Assembly: GCA_023101725.1 (NCBI GenBank)
Contig: JALJCO010003931.1
Span: 124,001 to 188,000, forward strand
From: Atherinomorus stipes
Taxonomy: Eukaryota > Chordata > Actinopteri > Atheriniformes > Atherinidae
Reading direction: 5' to 3'
DNA: 64,000 bases
Made by a program: the position numbers and the translations under genes. Of the stretch, positions 12,166 through 24,450 are shown in pieces (position 1 is the stretch's first letter; each line of letters begins with the position of its first letter). The notes beneath the pieces are model-generated. The model was given only the letters and a program-made list of their open reading frames with translations. It was not told where the DNA came from and made no database searches.

Positions 12166-14600
12166 TGTCTGGTAGCGGATTTCCTGACAAACCTGATCTG
12201 AGATCTGTTATTCTTTGGATTCCTCAAAGTTTAAATTGACGCATATTACCATGGCTGACCTCGGAACAGTTTACCGTTGCTGTCTGCTGCGGATTGGGTT
12301 TGACTACTTGTGGCACCTTTACAGTGGGAAATAAATGTATTAAATGCATTACCATATGTATAAAAATAATGAACATTCTATTTTCCGAAGAGAGAAACAT
12401 ATAAGAGAGTAACATAATTCTGTTACCTTGGTCAAATTACACTGATGACTAGAATCATACCAAGTGAGAGGAATTACTAATTGATAACGCTGTTTCTTTT
12501 CTATTTGTCTGAATATGCTAAATTGTTGTTTTTGTAGGTTGATTTAAGAATGTTAAAGGTCCGTTGGATTTAACAGTTTGCTACGAAGATAGCTATACCT
12601 TGCTGTATTTGATTATTCTGCCATCTAGGGACACTTTCCTATCAATACAGCAATACTTTAATTTAAGAGAAAGTGCAGCATTCATGAAATATGGTAACCT
12701 AGATCCAAAACAAAACTAAAACAAACCATAAAACACCAAATACACACGTCTACCCATGAACACAGACACATTACAGATATGTGCTTCAATGAAAACTAAT
12801 AAGTAAAATACACTTTGTTCATCAACAAAAACATTGTGTGAATATACCATTCATTTAAACCCTGTTGCTTGAGGTTCACTCAACTGAATGCGTGTTGGTT
12901 TGAGAGTGCATCTCAGTTACTTGTAAATGATATACAACATTTTAAAAATGACCAAATATAAAACTACACCTTCCTTTCTTGTTATTTCCACTCTTAGAGT
13001 TTACTATGTCTTATTGCTTCTCCTGTTTCTGATTTTTCATTGAACCATACATTTTTCATATTACATCTTTCTACTTTCTGAACAATTTATCTTGCAAGGA
13101 CCCACTTTCTTTTATAATTACGCTTCTATTTGTCAGTTTGACCAACAAATTTAAAAGTCTGCTGCTATAACATCAATCTGAATGAAACTATCACAAGACA
13201 CAGCCGGCGGAGAAGTATGGTAACACCTAGGCTACATAAAATCATAATAACAATAATGTATGACTTGGAGTTTTCAACATATGGCGTTAATCTAGTGGTA
13301 TTAAGTCCTTGTTACAAAATGTGAGTGACTCACCGCGACTGAAGGTAAAGGGGGAACATCTTGGCCTCTGTTACTGACTGATGTTATACACAGAACTTGA
13401 GTGAAGTTGCACAGAATGGTCACGTTATAAGGCATCTGATTGGGTGACTGACCATGCGCTGCCCGTTAGTCTAATTCAATTACAGCTAGAGAGACATGAG
13501 GAAAAGAAAAGTTTCCTTCTTTTTTCCCTATTAGACTCTCCCTTAACAAGATGGAGAGTGAAGTTCTTTAGGTTTCAGTGACAGAGGGTGAGAGGGCTGT
13601 CTCACACTCTGAAGTTTTCATTTGGCTCACATGATGTCAAATGAGTTTATGCAGCAGAGAAACACACTGACTTTCAACAATTAACTATGTCATGTATTAA
13701 ATGAAAAATGTATTTCAAGGTAAGTGTGTTGTTAATGTGGCAATAAAAGCATGGAAAAACGCTTCAATGATGCATGATATCTTATTAATTTCTCATTAAA
13801 AATTGGAGTAGGGGTGGGGGGGGTGGGAGGGGGGGGGGTGCTACAATAGATTTATTGATGGCTGTTGTAGTCCATGCAATTGGACATTCATTTCAGAATC
13901 TCCTTGTTCCTGATAAAAATGGTGATATACAGAGGTTAATCCAACTGTAATAAGCTTCAGCATGATTAAGATGGTGTGTCTCTAATATTTTTAAAACCCT
14001 ATACTGCCATCTACTGTTGCATGCTAAACATGGAACTTGACCTAACATTGACCACTGACCGCCTTGTTTCTAAAAATGCGGTTTCTGTGTAAACCATAAA
14101 TGAAAAAAATAGAATATGGAAAACAATTGTAACAACAAACTGGTAAAGATGTTTCAAGCTTAAAGAAAGAAAAAGAATGACATTTTAATTAAAGAAATGG
14201 TAGAAAATGTCTGTGAGAATGTTTCATAACTGATAAGGTTCATTACAAGTCATATAGTAAGGGGACAAGAACTTAATATTCTTTTCAAATATAAAGTGAA
14301 TCACATTCTCTGTAAAATATATTTAAGGCTTTAGTGGTCAATATTGGAAATTTTAATCAATATTTCTATAAAAGATAAAGAGGCTTCATGTTATGATGAT
14401 ACATTTAAAGACAGACAAAACCTAGGCTGTGAAATGACAACTTGAAAAACAAATTACAACACTATCCTAAAACTAAAACATTGATATATAGAATTTCACA
14501 TTAGAGATCCCAATTTGGACAGCTATGTATGCAGAATTATGCTATTCCTAAGTTCAATATACAACGTGCCAGTTATTATTCAATCAAAGTAGACTTTGTT
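12166..14600. other. Intergenic spacer between head-to-head dnajc13 and lztfl1
   Basis: About 2.4 kb of AT-rich DNA between the two promoters. It contains a G-rich run at 13809-13840 and otherwise nothing I can name. No coding frame has splice or family support. Confidence 0.7.
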
Positions 14601-14952
14601 TCATCTTGTACGTGGTGTCATTGAACGCACCTCTCGTAACCAAGGTAATGACGCTATATCCCGTTACCAAGGCATTCCTAAGGCAAACACTAGCTGGATA
14701 GCTAGGCTAGCAAATCTGCTAGATAATCTTATAACTATATTTTAACGTTTATTTAGCCTCTTCACCGAGTTGAATATATATACAAAGGAGTTTACTAGAT
14801 CTATCAATTCCAGCGTATCGCTCACAGCTTCTAGTCTGTTCCTAGCGTGACCGAAAGTACGGACAGTAACATCAGTTTTTTTCCCCCTTTTGGATCATCT
14901 GAATCCACAAGCTAGCTAAGTTAGTTACGTTAACGTTGGCTGCAAAGCCATC
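14600..14952 (+). promoter_or_regulatory. lztfl1 promoter and 5' UTR, with two RFX X-box-like sites
   Basis: Two imperfect palindromes of the X-box type (consensus GTNRCC, spacer, RGYAAC) lie 13 bases apart. GTAACCAAGGTAAT at 14636-14649 matches 11 of 12 consensus positions. GTTACCAAGGCATT at 14663-14676 matches 10 of 12. RFX factors bind X-boxes in promoters of cilium genes, and LZTFL1 is a BBSome regulator, so the context fits. The start ATG is at 14953 with A at -3 and G at +4 of the spliced message. Confidence 0.65.
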
Positions 14953-14955
14953 ATG
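14953..14955 (+). CDS. lztfl1: lztfl1 exon 1, coding part (ATG only)
   Basis: The start codon is immediately followed by the donor GTAAGT, so this exon codes for methionine only. It joins in phase 0 to GCT GAT TTT. Confidence 0.9.
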
Positions 14956-17900
14956 GTAAGTGGGCCACCCGTTTGCGTGACGTTAACAATGCTAAACACT
15001 GTTTTCTAAACATAGTGCTTTAAATGAATTCAAAGACGAGAAGGGCGCTAATGTAAGCTAACACCCTCATTCCTACTGTAGCCCGGTGGAAGTGCCAGCT
15101 CATGGAAAGAGGCCTTGTGACATATTGGCAGGAGAAAATCCTCTTCAGTTAGCTGACAAGCTAATTGTGGTTGCTATTATATGCACATGCCCGTCTTTAC
15201 TTTTGGTACAAATCTTTGCTTTTTTTTTCTTGTCTCACTGAAGGCTGATTTTGGGTTTAATGAGCACCATCAGAATGAAGTAATCAATTATATGCGATTT
15301 GCCCGTTCAAAGAGGATCCTGAGGCTCAAGACCATTGACTCATGCTTTGAGGAACTCAAAGATAGCAGGTGACTGATGATTAAGATGCTCTATAATTGTC
15401 ACTATGCATATTTCAATTTGCTCGACCCCCCCCCCCCCCCCCCCCCCCCCCCAAAAAAAAACAAAAAACAAACAAACAAACTTGTGATGGACAGAGTCAT
15501 TAAATATTTTCCAGTTTAACATTTCTCCTCGTGTTTTTCTCTGCAGGCTGGTTGAGGAAACCTTCACAGTGGATGAGGTGAGGGAGATGTTGGATGGGCT
15601 GCAAGTAGTTGTGCGTGGGGAGGTGGAAATGGAGCTGATCAACACAGCCCACACCAATGTGCTGCTTCTCAGGCAGCTCTTCTCCCAGGCTGAGAAGTTT
15701 TATCTTCGACTACAGAGTGACATCTCAGAGCTAGAAAACAGGTAAACAGTAAAGGAAGACACATAAGTTAACAGTCACATTTGTGCCCAGACTAGTGCAT
15801 TTTGTTTCTTTTTAAGCTCTCACATAATTACTGAAAGCAATTATAATAATAGACTACTGTGTTTACTTCTACTACTATTAATGATAATAATCATGAATCA
15901 TGTATGGAAAAAACATTTTTTTTTTACTCTTTGGGTTGCTTTGATTAAGCACACATACACAAAACGTATCAAAATAATTTATAGATATCAGACTATCACC
16001 CCATTAGATGAGATGAAAAGTTCTTCAAACCTGAATATGTTCTCTACAAAAAATTCCACTTTGTGCTGTACCATGCTAATTTCCTTTTTAGTTCAGTTTA
16101 GATTCAGATCTCTTACACCTGCCATTTGTCAGGTAAAAAGGTCACTGTCAGTGTTTCAGTGTAAATCTACATGAACGTAACTCTTGTTTCCGTGATACAA
16201 ATTTCTTCCATGACACCATTCTAGTCTTTTTAGATACTATCATTCAGTTACTGAAAACCACAAACTCTGCCACTTTCTTGATGCATTTTAGGTCTAATTT
16301 CTAATTTCTTTAGATAAGAATTATGGATGTTCGATATTGGCTTCTTTACTGATATACCAATATTGTCCAACTCTTAATTTCTGGTATCATCCGATACTGA
16401 TCTTTGCAGACAACTGTGAGGTTGTATCTCTCATATTTTGACTTTTTGAGTGAAAGGAGAAGGAGCTAAAGACTTCGATGTATACCATATTTTCCAGACA
16501 ATATCACACTTTTTAGAAAATATTTTGGCTGGTCCTGCAATTTATCATATTTTTATATGTTAATTCATACTGACTGACATGAACCAAGGAGTAAACATTG
16601 CCATCTAACGCCACAAGTGGATGCTGTAGACTTCTGATGGCTATATTCTTCTACAAGAGCAAAGATCCCAAAAAATAGCCTTATCTCTGCCAGAGGAGTT
16701 CATTTTGGACATTTGATTGTTCCGTGTGGTGGAACAAATCCTTAAATACATGTATCCTGCTTATTTATGACGTTTATGATCATTTACAGGTATTAACAAC
16801 AATATGCTGCCATTGTGTAAGGTCTTTATGTATTAGTGATGTGTGACCATGAGTTTTGTTGCGTCATCAAAAAGTAAATATTAAAAACAGATACTGATAT
16901 TTTCCGATATCATAATGTAATGCATACATATAACATACATATAATACAGTTTTTTTTTTGTTTGTTTTTTACAGAAAAAACTAGCTGTTTTAGACTGTTG
17001 ATAGCAAGGCATATCCTATTCTGATTAGCCAGGGCAATGTTTGAGTTTTTCCAGTGCATTTTTGCATTAAGTTGTCTTTCTTGAAACTCATTAAAGATCC
17101 CATCCATTTTCTATGCTGTTTACTCCAATTCAGGACTGCAAGGAAGCCGGAGCTCATCTCAGCAATTAGCAGGCGAGAGGCAGGGTACACTGTGGATAGG
17201 TTGTCAGTCCATCACAGAGGGACAGCTACTCTCACTCACTCCTTGAGAGAATTTAGTGACCATTTCTAATAGTTCACACAGACACAAATCATATTAATTA
17301 ACATCCAATCCAATCACTTTATTTATATAGCACATTTTAAACAACAGGAAGTCTCCAAAGTGCTGAACAAAAGTAGAATTTTAAGAAAAACGAATAAAAT
17401 CACAATGATGACAGCAGAATATATAAAAAACATTAAAAATAAATAAATAAAACAAAATAAAAAGAATACAGAGGAACACACAACTCACGCCATCTTAAAA
17501 GCCATGGAATAAATATGCATCTGAAGACGAGACTTAAAACATTCTACTGTGGGGGCTGTGCTGACATGGGATGGCAGGGCATTCCAGAGTCTTGGGTCCA
17601 CCACCGAGAGAGCCCTGTCACCCTTGGTTTTCAGTCAAGGAGGAGCTGTCCCTCAATCCTCAGCGCTCGAATAACAAAATTTTAAAATCAATCCTAAAAT
17701 TAATCAGAAGCCAGTGCAAAGATACAAGAATGGGGGTGATCTAATTATGCTTCTTGGTCCCTGTTAAAAGTAGTGCTGCAGCGTTTAGTGCAAGCTGCAG
17801 TCGGGATAAAGTTTTACTGGTGATACCAGCATACAGCACGTTGCATGTCTTTGATTGTGGGAGGAGGCCAGAGTACCCAGAGAGAATATGCAAACTTTAC

Positions 17901-20900
17901 ACAGAAAGGCTCCTGCTCCAACCTCTCAACAGCCAAGGATTGAACCAGAGTCCTTGCTGTGAGGCAGCAGTGCCAACCCCCACACTCTGCAGCCCTAATA
18001 ATATGGCAAAGACACGTGACTACAAACAAAACATTTCAGGCATTATTACACACCCTTTATTGAAATTTTAGCAAGTACTTCTGATTCTTCCTGGTTTAAA
18101 TATACTGACATCTCGCAATAGCAGTCATGTAATCTAAAGATGTCTACTCTGAAAGTAATTTAAGTGGCATTTGAAAATGTTAAATCTGATATGTAAATTA
18201 AAAGTCATTTTGAGACCTAAACTACAATGTTAGCTTGTTCCTCTTTTTGCCGGTGATAAGAGGAAAACATTGTGTTTACACAAACAATATATCCACCAAA
18301 GATAATGCAGCTAAGTCCTCATAACATGGGCGAATGCTGTTGGCCTGTTGGATCACAATAACACCCTCTCTGCCTTCAGTGAACTTAACATAACCTCTAT
18401 AACCTTTTTATCTGGTAAGAACACAGTGTTTTGGAAAAGCTACTACATTGTTTTTGATATGCATTTGGTGGGTGGTAAACAATGTGCAACCCCCCCCCCC
18501 CCCTCCCACCAAACACACACATGCACACACCTTTTTTTCCCCTTTTGCAGGCCTCCGCTATACGTGACTGAATAGGTGTCTAAAGCTAGGAATACGCCCC
18601 GTGTTGCAGTCTACGTGTCTTCAGCTGCTTTTTAAAAACCACATATAAGCTTTTCAGAGAGTAGTTCTGTTCACCACAAGCATATATCTTATAAGAAATG
18701 AGCTAAACTGCCATCTGGATTAAGGGTGTTCACTTTCCTTACCAAACATACATGACCGCCAAATAGTTGATTGTAATGTTTGAAAACATAAATGTCAACA
18801 TTGAGGTTATGCAACAAACCTGATCAACAGATACCACTTTTACTGCATTAACTGCTGCTTGCAAAATACAGAGCACAATAACATTTTACAGATAAGGGAG
18901 GACTAACCTTTTTGACTTCCTTTCATTGTTCTGTGTTTTTTTTTCTTGCCTTACTTCTTTATTTGCTTTCTCACTTTCTTAGGGAGCTGTTAGAGCAGGT
19001 GGCTGAATTTGAGAAGACAGACTTTAAAACTACCAATAAGGTGAGCATAATGCTCAGTTCACTCACATGAAGGAGCTTCAAACATTAACATCTGTGCAGA
19101 CCCCATTAATCAAATGTTTCTAGCAGTTTTGCACCCACATGGTAGGAAGTAACCTGAGAGGAGTGTGTCATTCCTGTGCATTTTGAGTGGGATTATATGT
19201 TAGGGCACCTGAATTTCGTTTGTCGCAGCGCGGTTCAGAAGTCGCCCACCACTGAGGTTAATGTGGTTTATGACACCCGGTTTAAGAAAAACAGTCAGCT
19301 TGGAAATGTAATACTGTTATTTTATGGGTTTGGCTGCTCACACCTTTTTTAAAAAAGGTAGACAACAATACCAATTCTTTAAAGAAAGAAAACATTTAAG
19401 GCATCTACAGTAACAGCTATCATTTAGACATGTCATATAAAGAAATAGTCACTTATTGTACACATGTTTTACATGAAAACAGTGGGAATTCCTGTCCAGG
19501 GTTTCAGTTGTAAGTTCTTCATTGTATTCCCAGACAAACCAGGAAACAAGCAAACCCAAGCTGGCACCACTGAACGAAGGTGGAGTGTCTGAGCTTCTTA
19601 ACAAGGTAAAGTTGTGCTTGCACTGATTTATTGCACAGACCTATTTCATCATACTGTACTGTACTCCAATACCTTGACACAATATTGGTTCTACTTTTTA
19701 GGAGATCACAAGACTACAGGATGAAAATGACAAACTGAAATCCAGGCTCCGGACTTTAGAATCCCAGGTATAAAAGCAGCTTTTCAAAACAATGCAGCTC
19801 TTTTGGCAAAGTTAGTAACAAGTGTTGTGTTCCTTTTTAATCTCACCAGGCCATGAGTGCACTAGATGAGAAAACCAAGGCAGAAAGAGCTCTGAAAGAC
19901 CTCCAAAAGGTGCAAGGTGAACAGCAGGTACTGTTACAAGATCAGCTTGCAGTTTTATCACATCTTCCATCTGGTTTTCATTGGCGCATCTTGTTTTTAC
20001 AATTCTTGATTTTTTTTATTCTCATCTAAACATGTATTGTCATTTGTTTTTGTTTTGTTTTTTTCCTGCCAATTTGGGCCTAAATGGTATGTATCCACCT
20101 CATTAAGGGTTGCTTTTGTCTACTGCTTGTAGAAAAATAGATGGTAGTGCTGTATTTTCAAGAAGTTATGGCGGTTATTGCAATTCTTCTGATCTAGACC
20201 ATTGTTTCTTCTTTTAAGCTGGCTGCTCACTCACAGGAGATCAACAATCTAGAAGACACAGTTACTGCTCTGAAGGAGGACTATGAAAGATCTCTTCATG
20301 CCACTGCTGCATCCCAGAAAGATTTGCAGGAGAACCTGATTTCTGCCAAACATGACCTTTTGCGAGTGCAGGAGCAGCTGTCCTTGGCAGAGAAGGTACG
20401 TCACTGTCAGAGCTCCTGGCTCTCCCTTATCATATACACTTACCAGTGTCTCATAACTTCAGTCTACATAAGTAAAAGGCTGTTCTTGAAATTGTTTGTT
20501 TTTGTCTCAACATAGATTTGTGCTGCTATGTTGGTGTAATAACAGACAAATGTAATGCTTTTGAACAACTCTGTTGTAGTTTCCACTCATGGCATTCAGC
20601 AAATAACCACAAGGGCCTCCTCACTCAAATCTATTCATTCAATAAATGATGTAAAATAACTAATTTAATCAAACCGATTAAAAGAGACTGGGGTTTGAAG
20701 TCAGTCTCCCAAGTAAGAGACCTGCATTTGACCAAAAGAACATCCCTGTGGACAAGCAGCCAGATCAATTAGAGGCATAGTGACAAGACCGTCATTTCTT
20801 ATCAGAATAACCGCTAAAAGCGGCTTTTTTCATTTTTAGTCTGGACTACCTGGATCTAACAGCCTTGCTGGGTTTATATTTTCTGAAGAAGCCACTGTAA

Positions 20901-21893
20901 AGATTTTAAAACCAGTGTGATGTGTTCAGATGTCTTAGTCGTGAATAACACTCTAGTAATGGTATCTGGATAAGCTGCGGCTGTTTGATGCTCTCTTTGA
21001 GAAGTCCTCTTTAAAGACCATTACAGTAACCCAGTCTACTGGAGCTGGATCTATGGATGACTTTCTCCTGGTATTTTTGAGTGACTGAATTCCCAAATAC
21101 AATATGGAGAATAACAATAATTGTCAGTGTCATAGTTTGAAAGTCTGTGGTTGTTTATTCTAAGCTTAAAGCATACATCAACCTTCCTGTTTTTTGCCAG
21201 TGAGATGGAGGAAGCAAGGCTTTTCCATGATCACTCACATCATAAGATCAGGCAGCTGACTGTTTTTAAAGAGGTCATATTTTCTATCTTGGGTCTTCCC
21301 CTTACCTTTGTTGGTTTCCACAGTTTTTGTTTTGTGTTTTGTTTTTTTATGTTGCAAAGTCCCAAGTCTTCTTCAAAGGGAGTTTTCCCCTGAGCTCCCT
21401 GAAACACATCATGTATGGCCCAGGCTTTTCTTCCACTCCTTTATCATGTCATTGTGCAATACATTTGAAAACCACTGGCCTGCTAGTGTATTTGGCAAAC
21501 TTCAAGAAGCAGGATATAGACTTTTTCTCTTTTTTTTTTTTTAACCATTGCTGCCAGTCTGTTTGAGTTTGTTTGCATTCACAGTGTTATGTTTGTTTTC
21601 AGTCTTGTATGCTTGCAATAGTTATTACCAAATGTTAGGTTAGAACACACCAGATTGTTAAAAAAGCGCATGCTTCTCTATGTTTTGATGTTGTGTTAAG
21701 GAGTTGGAGAAAAAGTTCCAGCAAACAGCAGCCTACCGCAACATGAAGGAAATTCTTACCAAGAAGAATGAGCAGATTAAAGAAATTAGAAAACGACTGC
21801 AAAGGTGAGTTTTCATCAGTAACTGCGAAATGATGTATTAGAAAAGTTCTCATTTGTTTTGGTTTCTGTTTCAGATATGAGCCCAATGAATGA
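14953..21893 (+). CDS. lztfl1: lztfl1, leucine zipper transcription factor-like 1, complete
   Basis: LZTFL1 is a cytosolic coiled-coil protein that binds the BBSome and restrains its entry into cilia, affecting Smoothened traffic; human mutations cause Bardet-Biedl syndrome 17. Ten coding exons: 14953-14955, 15244-15368, 15547-15741, 18983-19040, 19534-19605, 19702-19767, 19850-19927, 20219-20395, 21701-21804 and 21875-21893. All borders are GT-AG. The spliced frame is 897 bases, 298 residues, against 299 in human. It starts MADFGFNEHHQNEVINYMRF and ends KRLQRYEPNE. Residues 1-108 are the conserved globular part; about 100-290 is heptad-rich coiled coil (ELLNKEITRLQDENDKLKSR and following). 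The C-terminal exons keep FQQTAAYRNMKEILTKKN. A poly(A) signal is at 22804. It lies head to head with dnajc13 and upstream of ccr9, as in human for the latter pair. Confidence 0.97.
15244..15368 (+). CDS. lztfl1: lztfl1 coding exon 2
   Basis: Residues 2-42 plus two bases of R43: ADFGFNEHHQNEVINYMRFA and on to CFEELKDS. Acceptor CTGAAG, donor GTGACT. This is the most conserved block of the family. Confidence 0.95.
15426..15452. repeat. Poly(C) tract of 27 in lztfl1 intron 2
   Basis: 27 consecutive C on the plus strand, followed by an A-rich run (15453-15480). The length is likely to vary between individuals and may be unreliable in assembly. Confidence 0.95.
15547..15741 (+). CDS. lztfl1: lztfl1 coding exon 3
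   Basis: 195 bases, residues 43-108: LVEETFTVDEVREMLDGLQV through NTAHTNVLLLRQLFSQAEKF to SDISELEN. Acceptor CTCTGCAG, donor GTAAAC. Confidence 0.95.
16485..16790 (+). repeat. Fish MITE-like repeat
   Basis: The wording TATTTTCCAGACAATATCAC, then TTTTGGCTGGTCCTGCAATT, is a decayed form of a short fish repeat I know with the text 'ATTTTCCGGACTATAAGTCG' and 'GGCTGGTCCTGCGACTTATA'. I infer a non-autonomous DNA transposon. Borders are approximate, and the family assignment rests on memory of such repeats. Confidence 0.5.
17101..17990 (+). repeat. Dispersed fish repeat interrupted by a second repeat
   Basis: The first half (17101-17304) reads CCATTTTCTATGCTGTTTAC and then GGCAGGGTACACTGTGGATA. 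The second half (17838-17990) resumes with GCATGTCTTTGATTGTGGGA and ends in CTTGCTGTGAGGCAGCAGTG. These are consecutive parts of one widespread fish repeat. Between them sits another repeat beginning CCAATCCAATCACTTTATTT at 17304 and running to about 17837. Another partial copy of the outer repeat is at 24250-24450. Confidence 0.65.
18983..19040 (+). CDS. lztfl1: lztfl1 coding exon 4
   Basis: 58 bases giving ELLEQVAEFEKTDFKTTNK, after acceptor TTTCTTAG and before donor GTGAGC. The coiled coil begins about here. Confidence 0.95.
19534..19605 (+). CDS. lztfl1: lztfl1 coding exon 5
   Basis: 24 codons including KPKLAPLNEGGVSELLNK, nearly identical to the human block KPKLAPLNEGG. Confidence 0.95.
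19702..19767 (+). CDS. lztfl1: lztfl1 coding exon 6
   Basis: 22 codons, EITRLQDENDKLKSRLRTLE then SQ, a clear heptad repeat of the leucine-zipper region. Confidence 0.95.
19850..19927 (+). CDS. lztfl1: lztfl1 coding exon 7
   Basis: 26 codons, AMSALDEKTKAERALKDLQK then VQGEQQ; acceptor CTCACCAG, donor GTACTG. Confidence 0.94.
20219..20395 (+). CDS. lztfl1: lztfl1 coding exon 8
   Basis: 59 codons from LAAHSQEINNLEDTVTALKE to AKHDLLRVQEQLSLAEK, matching the human run ending RVQEQLHMAEK. Acceptor CTTTTAAG, donor GTACGT. Confidence 0.95.
20780..21115 (+). repeat. Dispersed fish repeat fragment in lztfl1 intron 8
   Basis: The text around AGACCATTACAGTAACCCAG and GGATGACTTTCTCCTGGTAT resembles the inner part of the dispersed fish repeat whose other end (TTATTTATATAGCAC) is seen at 17.3 kb. 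Edges are approximate. Intron 8 otherwise shows only AT-rich DNA. Confidence 0.45.
21701..21804 (+). CDS. lztfl1: lztfl1 coding exon 9
   Basis: 34 codons plus two bases: ELEKKFQQTAAYRNMKEILT then KKNEQIKEIRKRLQ. Acceptor TGTGTTAAG, donor GTGAGT. Confidence 0.95.
21875..21893 (+). CDS. lztfl1: lztfl1 coding exon 10 with stop codon
   Basis: Completes R293 and adds YEPNE before TGA at 21891-21893, like the human ending YEPED. The 3' UTR continues to about 22.83 kb. Confidence 0.93.
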
Positions 21894-22803
21894 CTTCAAC
21901 AGATGTGCACCAGTAAGACAGGACCAAAATTTATGACTGTGGTGGAAAGAAACCATCTACTGCAAGACGAGAGACGGAGAAAGGACTTCCAGGAGTTTTT
22001 CATTCATGCTTCACCTTCAGTTGGCTTCTTCGGTTCTTTTTATTGGCTTTAGTGTGGAGCATGAGCTGAAAGGATGGCTGCACACACAACTTAATACACA
22101 GGAGAATTAGTAACAGCTGTGTTCTGTTTTGGTTATTTTTCTTCTCTGTCTCGATTTTGAGCTCACATACAGTAGCTAGCAGAATTCCCTTGGTGCTCTA
22201 TGCAATTACTACCATGTCCCTGTTTGAAGAGGCCTTGTCCATTTGCTGAACTGGACGGATGCGTTTTATCTGTCTGAAGCTTAGCAGTCTTATTTATCAA
22301 ATAGGATATTCTTAAAAATCTAGCCCTGAGCAAATGACTTTTTCTCCTGTCTTGTCTTAGCAGCCCCTTTTGTAATCCATATCCAGTCAGTAATGGGCAT
22401 ATCTCATCCATACTCCAGAAGAGGATCTTTCTGATCACTTTTAGATCATTTTACGTCACCATTTTAACATTCAACAGCTCTCTGGATGAAAATATTTTCA
22501 GTGTTTTGACATTGTGTATAAAAAAAATCTGATTATAGAAAAAATTGCTAATTTATCACATTTATTCTTTCTGCTCCTGCGTCAGCTAAATCTAGAACCT
22601 TCCCCTGTTTTCTTCACAAAGGGCATAGAATATTTTTGTCGAGAATCTTTGTGTATTTTTCGTATTGCTGTGGGTGATGGAGTGTAAGAAAAAGAAAATC
22701 ATATATACATGATGTTCATGAAGAAATGCTCTTGTAGAGTGTGACACATCTACCTGCTATTACACTAGATGTGCATTTGTCTGGATTGTGCAAAATATGG
22801 GGG

Positions 22804-22809
22804 AATAAA
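22804..22809 (+). terminator. lztfl1 poly(A) signal
   Basis: AATAAA about 0.9 kb after the lztfl1 stop codon, followed by a T/G-rich stretch. It is the first canonical signal downstream of the stop. Confidence 0.7.
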
Positions 22810-24249
22810 AGCTGTTACCAAATATATGTGTGCTTATTCAAATCACTGTAGGTAGCTTGGATTAGAGTGGTTATAATTACTTAGTAGCGAAGTTTCGAGA
22901 AAGCTTTTTACATATGTGCAGACCTAGAAATGTATTGGGTTATCATCTGCTTAGACTAAAATGAACACAAGACCAAAGAAATGTTGCTTTTTATGCAACT
23001 GACAGCTTCAGCTAGGGGGCACTATCCTGCAATAATACATAATTTAAGAAGTACACAAATGAATTGATTGCATCATGAGTAATATTAGTGTGGATGCTAA
23101 ATCTTGATGCAAAATTGCAACTTAGCACTGATCCTGCTTAGGATTTCTGGTGAAGCTGCATGCTTCCTTTTTTCTTTTTTACCACTAGTCTTAGTTGAGA
23201 AGTTGTGATGTTATTTTTATTCTCTGTGTGGTTGTTTCAGTTTGTTTTCTTGTTTTTAATTCAGCACATTTTCTCACTTCACTTTCTCTCAAGAAGTGTG
23301 AAAAAACCTAGCACCATATGGACCAAGAGTTAAGATGCAAAAGTGGTCACCACTCAGTCAACCGTCACCCCCCTTGTTTTCACTGAAACTCAAACCCACA
23401 ATGCCCAGACTTAAACTAGTTTTGCATCATGTGCAGGAGTTGCATGCATGACAGTCTTGTCTTCCTATAGATGCAGAAAACGGGGCAAAGGAAAATCATA
23501 AATGTATAAAACTTTACAAACATGCATTAGACAGAAGATTGGTTATGTAACATTTAGCTTTGCAGTAATGTTAAACTAGTGTCTTTCACCTGCCATTCTT
23601 GTATGGGAAAACAAAAATCTCAGTTTTGTGTTCGTGTGAATTAATACCTGCATGTGTGTCAACAGCTCAAGGGGGAAAGCGATCACAATTTCAGATAGGA
23701 TGCCAAAGCTTAGCAGATAGCTTTCAGTGTGCGAAATAAATCACAGCGAGCAGATACAGGAAGTGGTGACTATCATCTCCGAGTACCAGGCACAGACTCT
23801 TGCTCTGCTGAAAACTGACAGTAACAGTACTTTCCCACAATATGGGCTAGGAGTTAATATGCGTCAGTGTAGTGTACTCAATTCAAGGCAGTTTTCAGCT
23901 CACTGATGAGCCATCAAAGGGGTTTTCTCAGTTTCGTGAGCTAAACGGAAGCTTCTATCATTTGGTATTTCAACAGAATTCTCAAGCAGATTTGCTTGTG
24001 ACAATTACAAGTTTCAGAATAAAAGGTGATGTCCAGTGTAATTTATTTTTACACACACACGTACACACACACACACAACAAGGAGCCAAAAAGCTGGTGG
24101 CATTTTTCGATCCATGCTGAAAGTTACTTCAGAGCAAAGCAGCATTCTTTTACCAGGTTTCTTGCTTATGTAACAGTTGTCGTTGGTTTATAAATCACAC
24201 ATCACAAGATGTGAAATGTTAATGGATAGGCCTTTCCCAATTGCTATTA

Positions 24250-24450
24250 AATGAAAGGAAGGGTATACACTGGATATGTTACCAGTTCATCGCAGGGCCA
24301 ACAGAGATAAACAACCACTCACACTCACTAAGAAGTGTTAATCCTCTCATTGTCTTTGGATTGAAGAACCAGGACATGCAAACTCCACACAAAAAGGCCG
24401 GAGCTGAGGTCAAGCAGCTGGTGCGAAATCAACACACCGCTCTGCAGCCT
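24250..24450 (+). repeat. Dispersed fish repeat fragment
   Basis: Contains GGGTATACACTGGATATGTT, then CACTCACACTCACTAAG and CATGCAAACTCCACACAAAA. This is the same repeat as the outer element at 17101-17990, here uninterrupted but decayed. Confidence 0.6.

Larger units (their letters stand above)
15742..18982 (+). other. lztfl1 intron 3 (3.2 kb) with several repeats
   Basis: The largest lztfl1 intron. It holds a MITE-like copy (16485-16790) and a nested repeat (17101-17990), both listed separately, and a C-rich run at 18490-18505. The rest is AT-rich with no gene signal. Confidence 0.8.

Noticed and set aside
21151..21393. Extra lztfl1 exon in intron 8
   Set aside because: The peptide after the CCAG site has no match in LZTFL1, and exon 8 joins directly to exon 9 in phase as in human.
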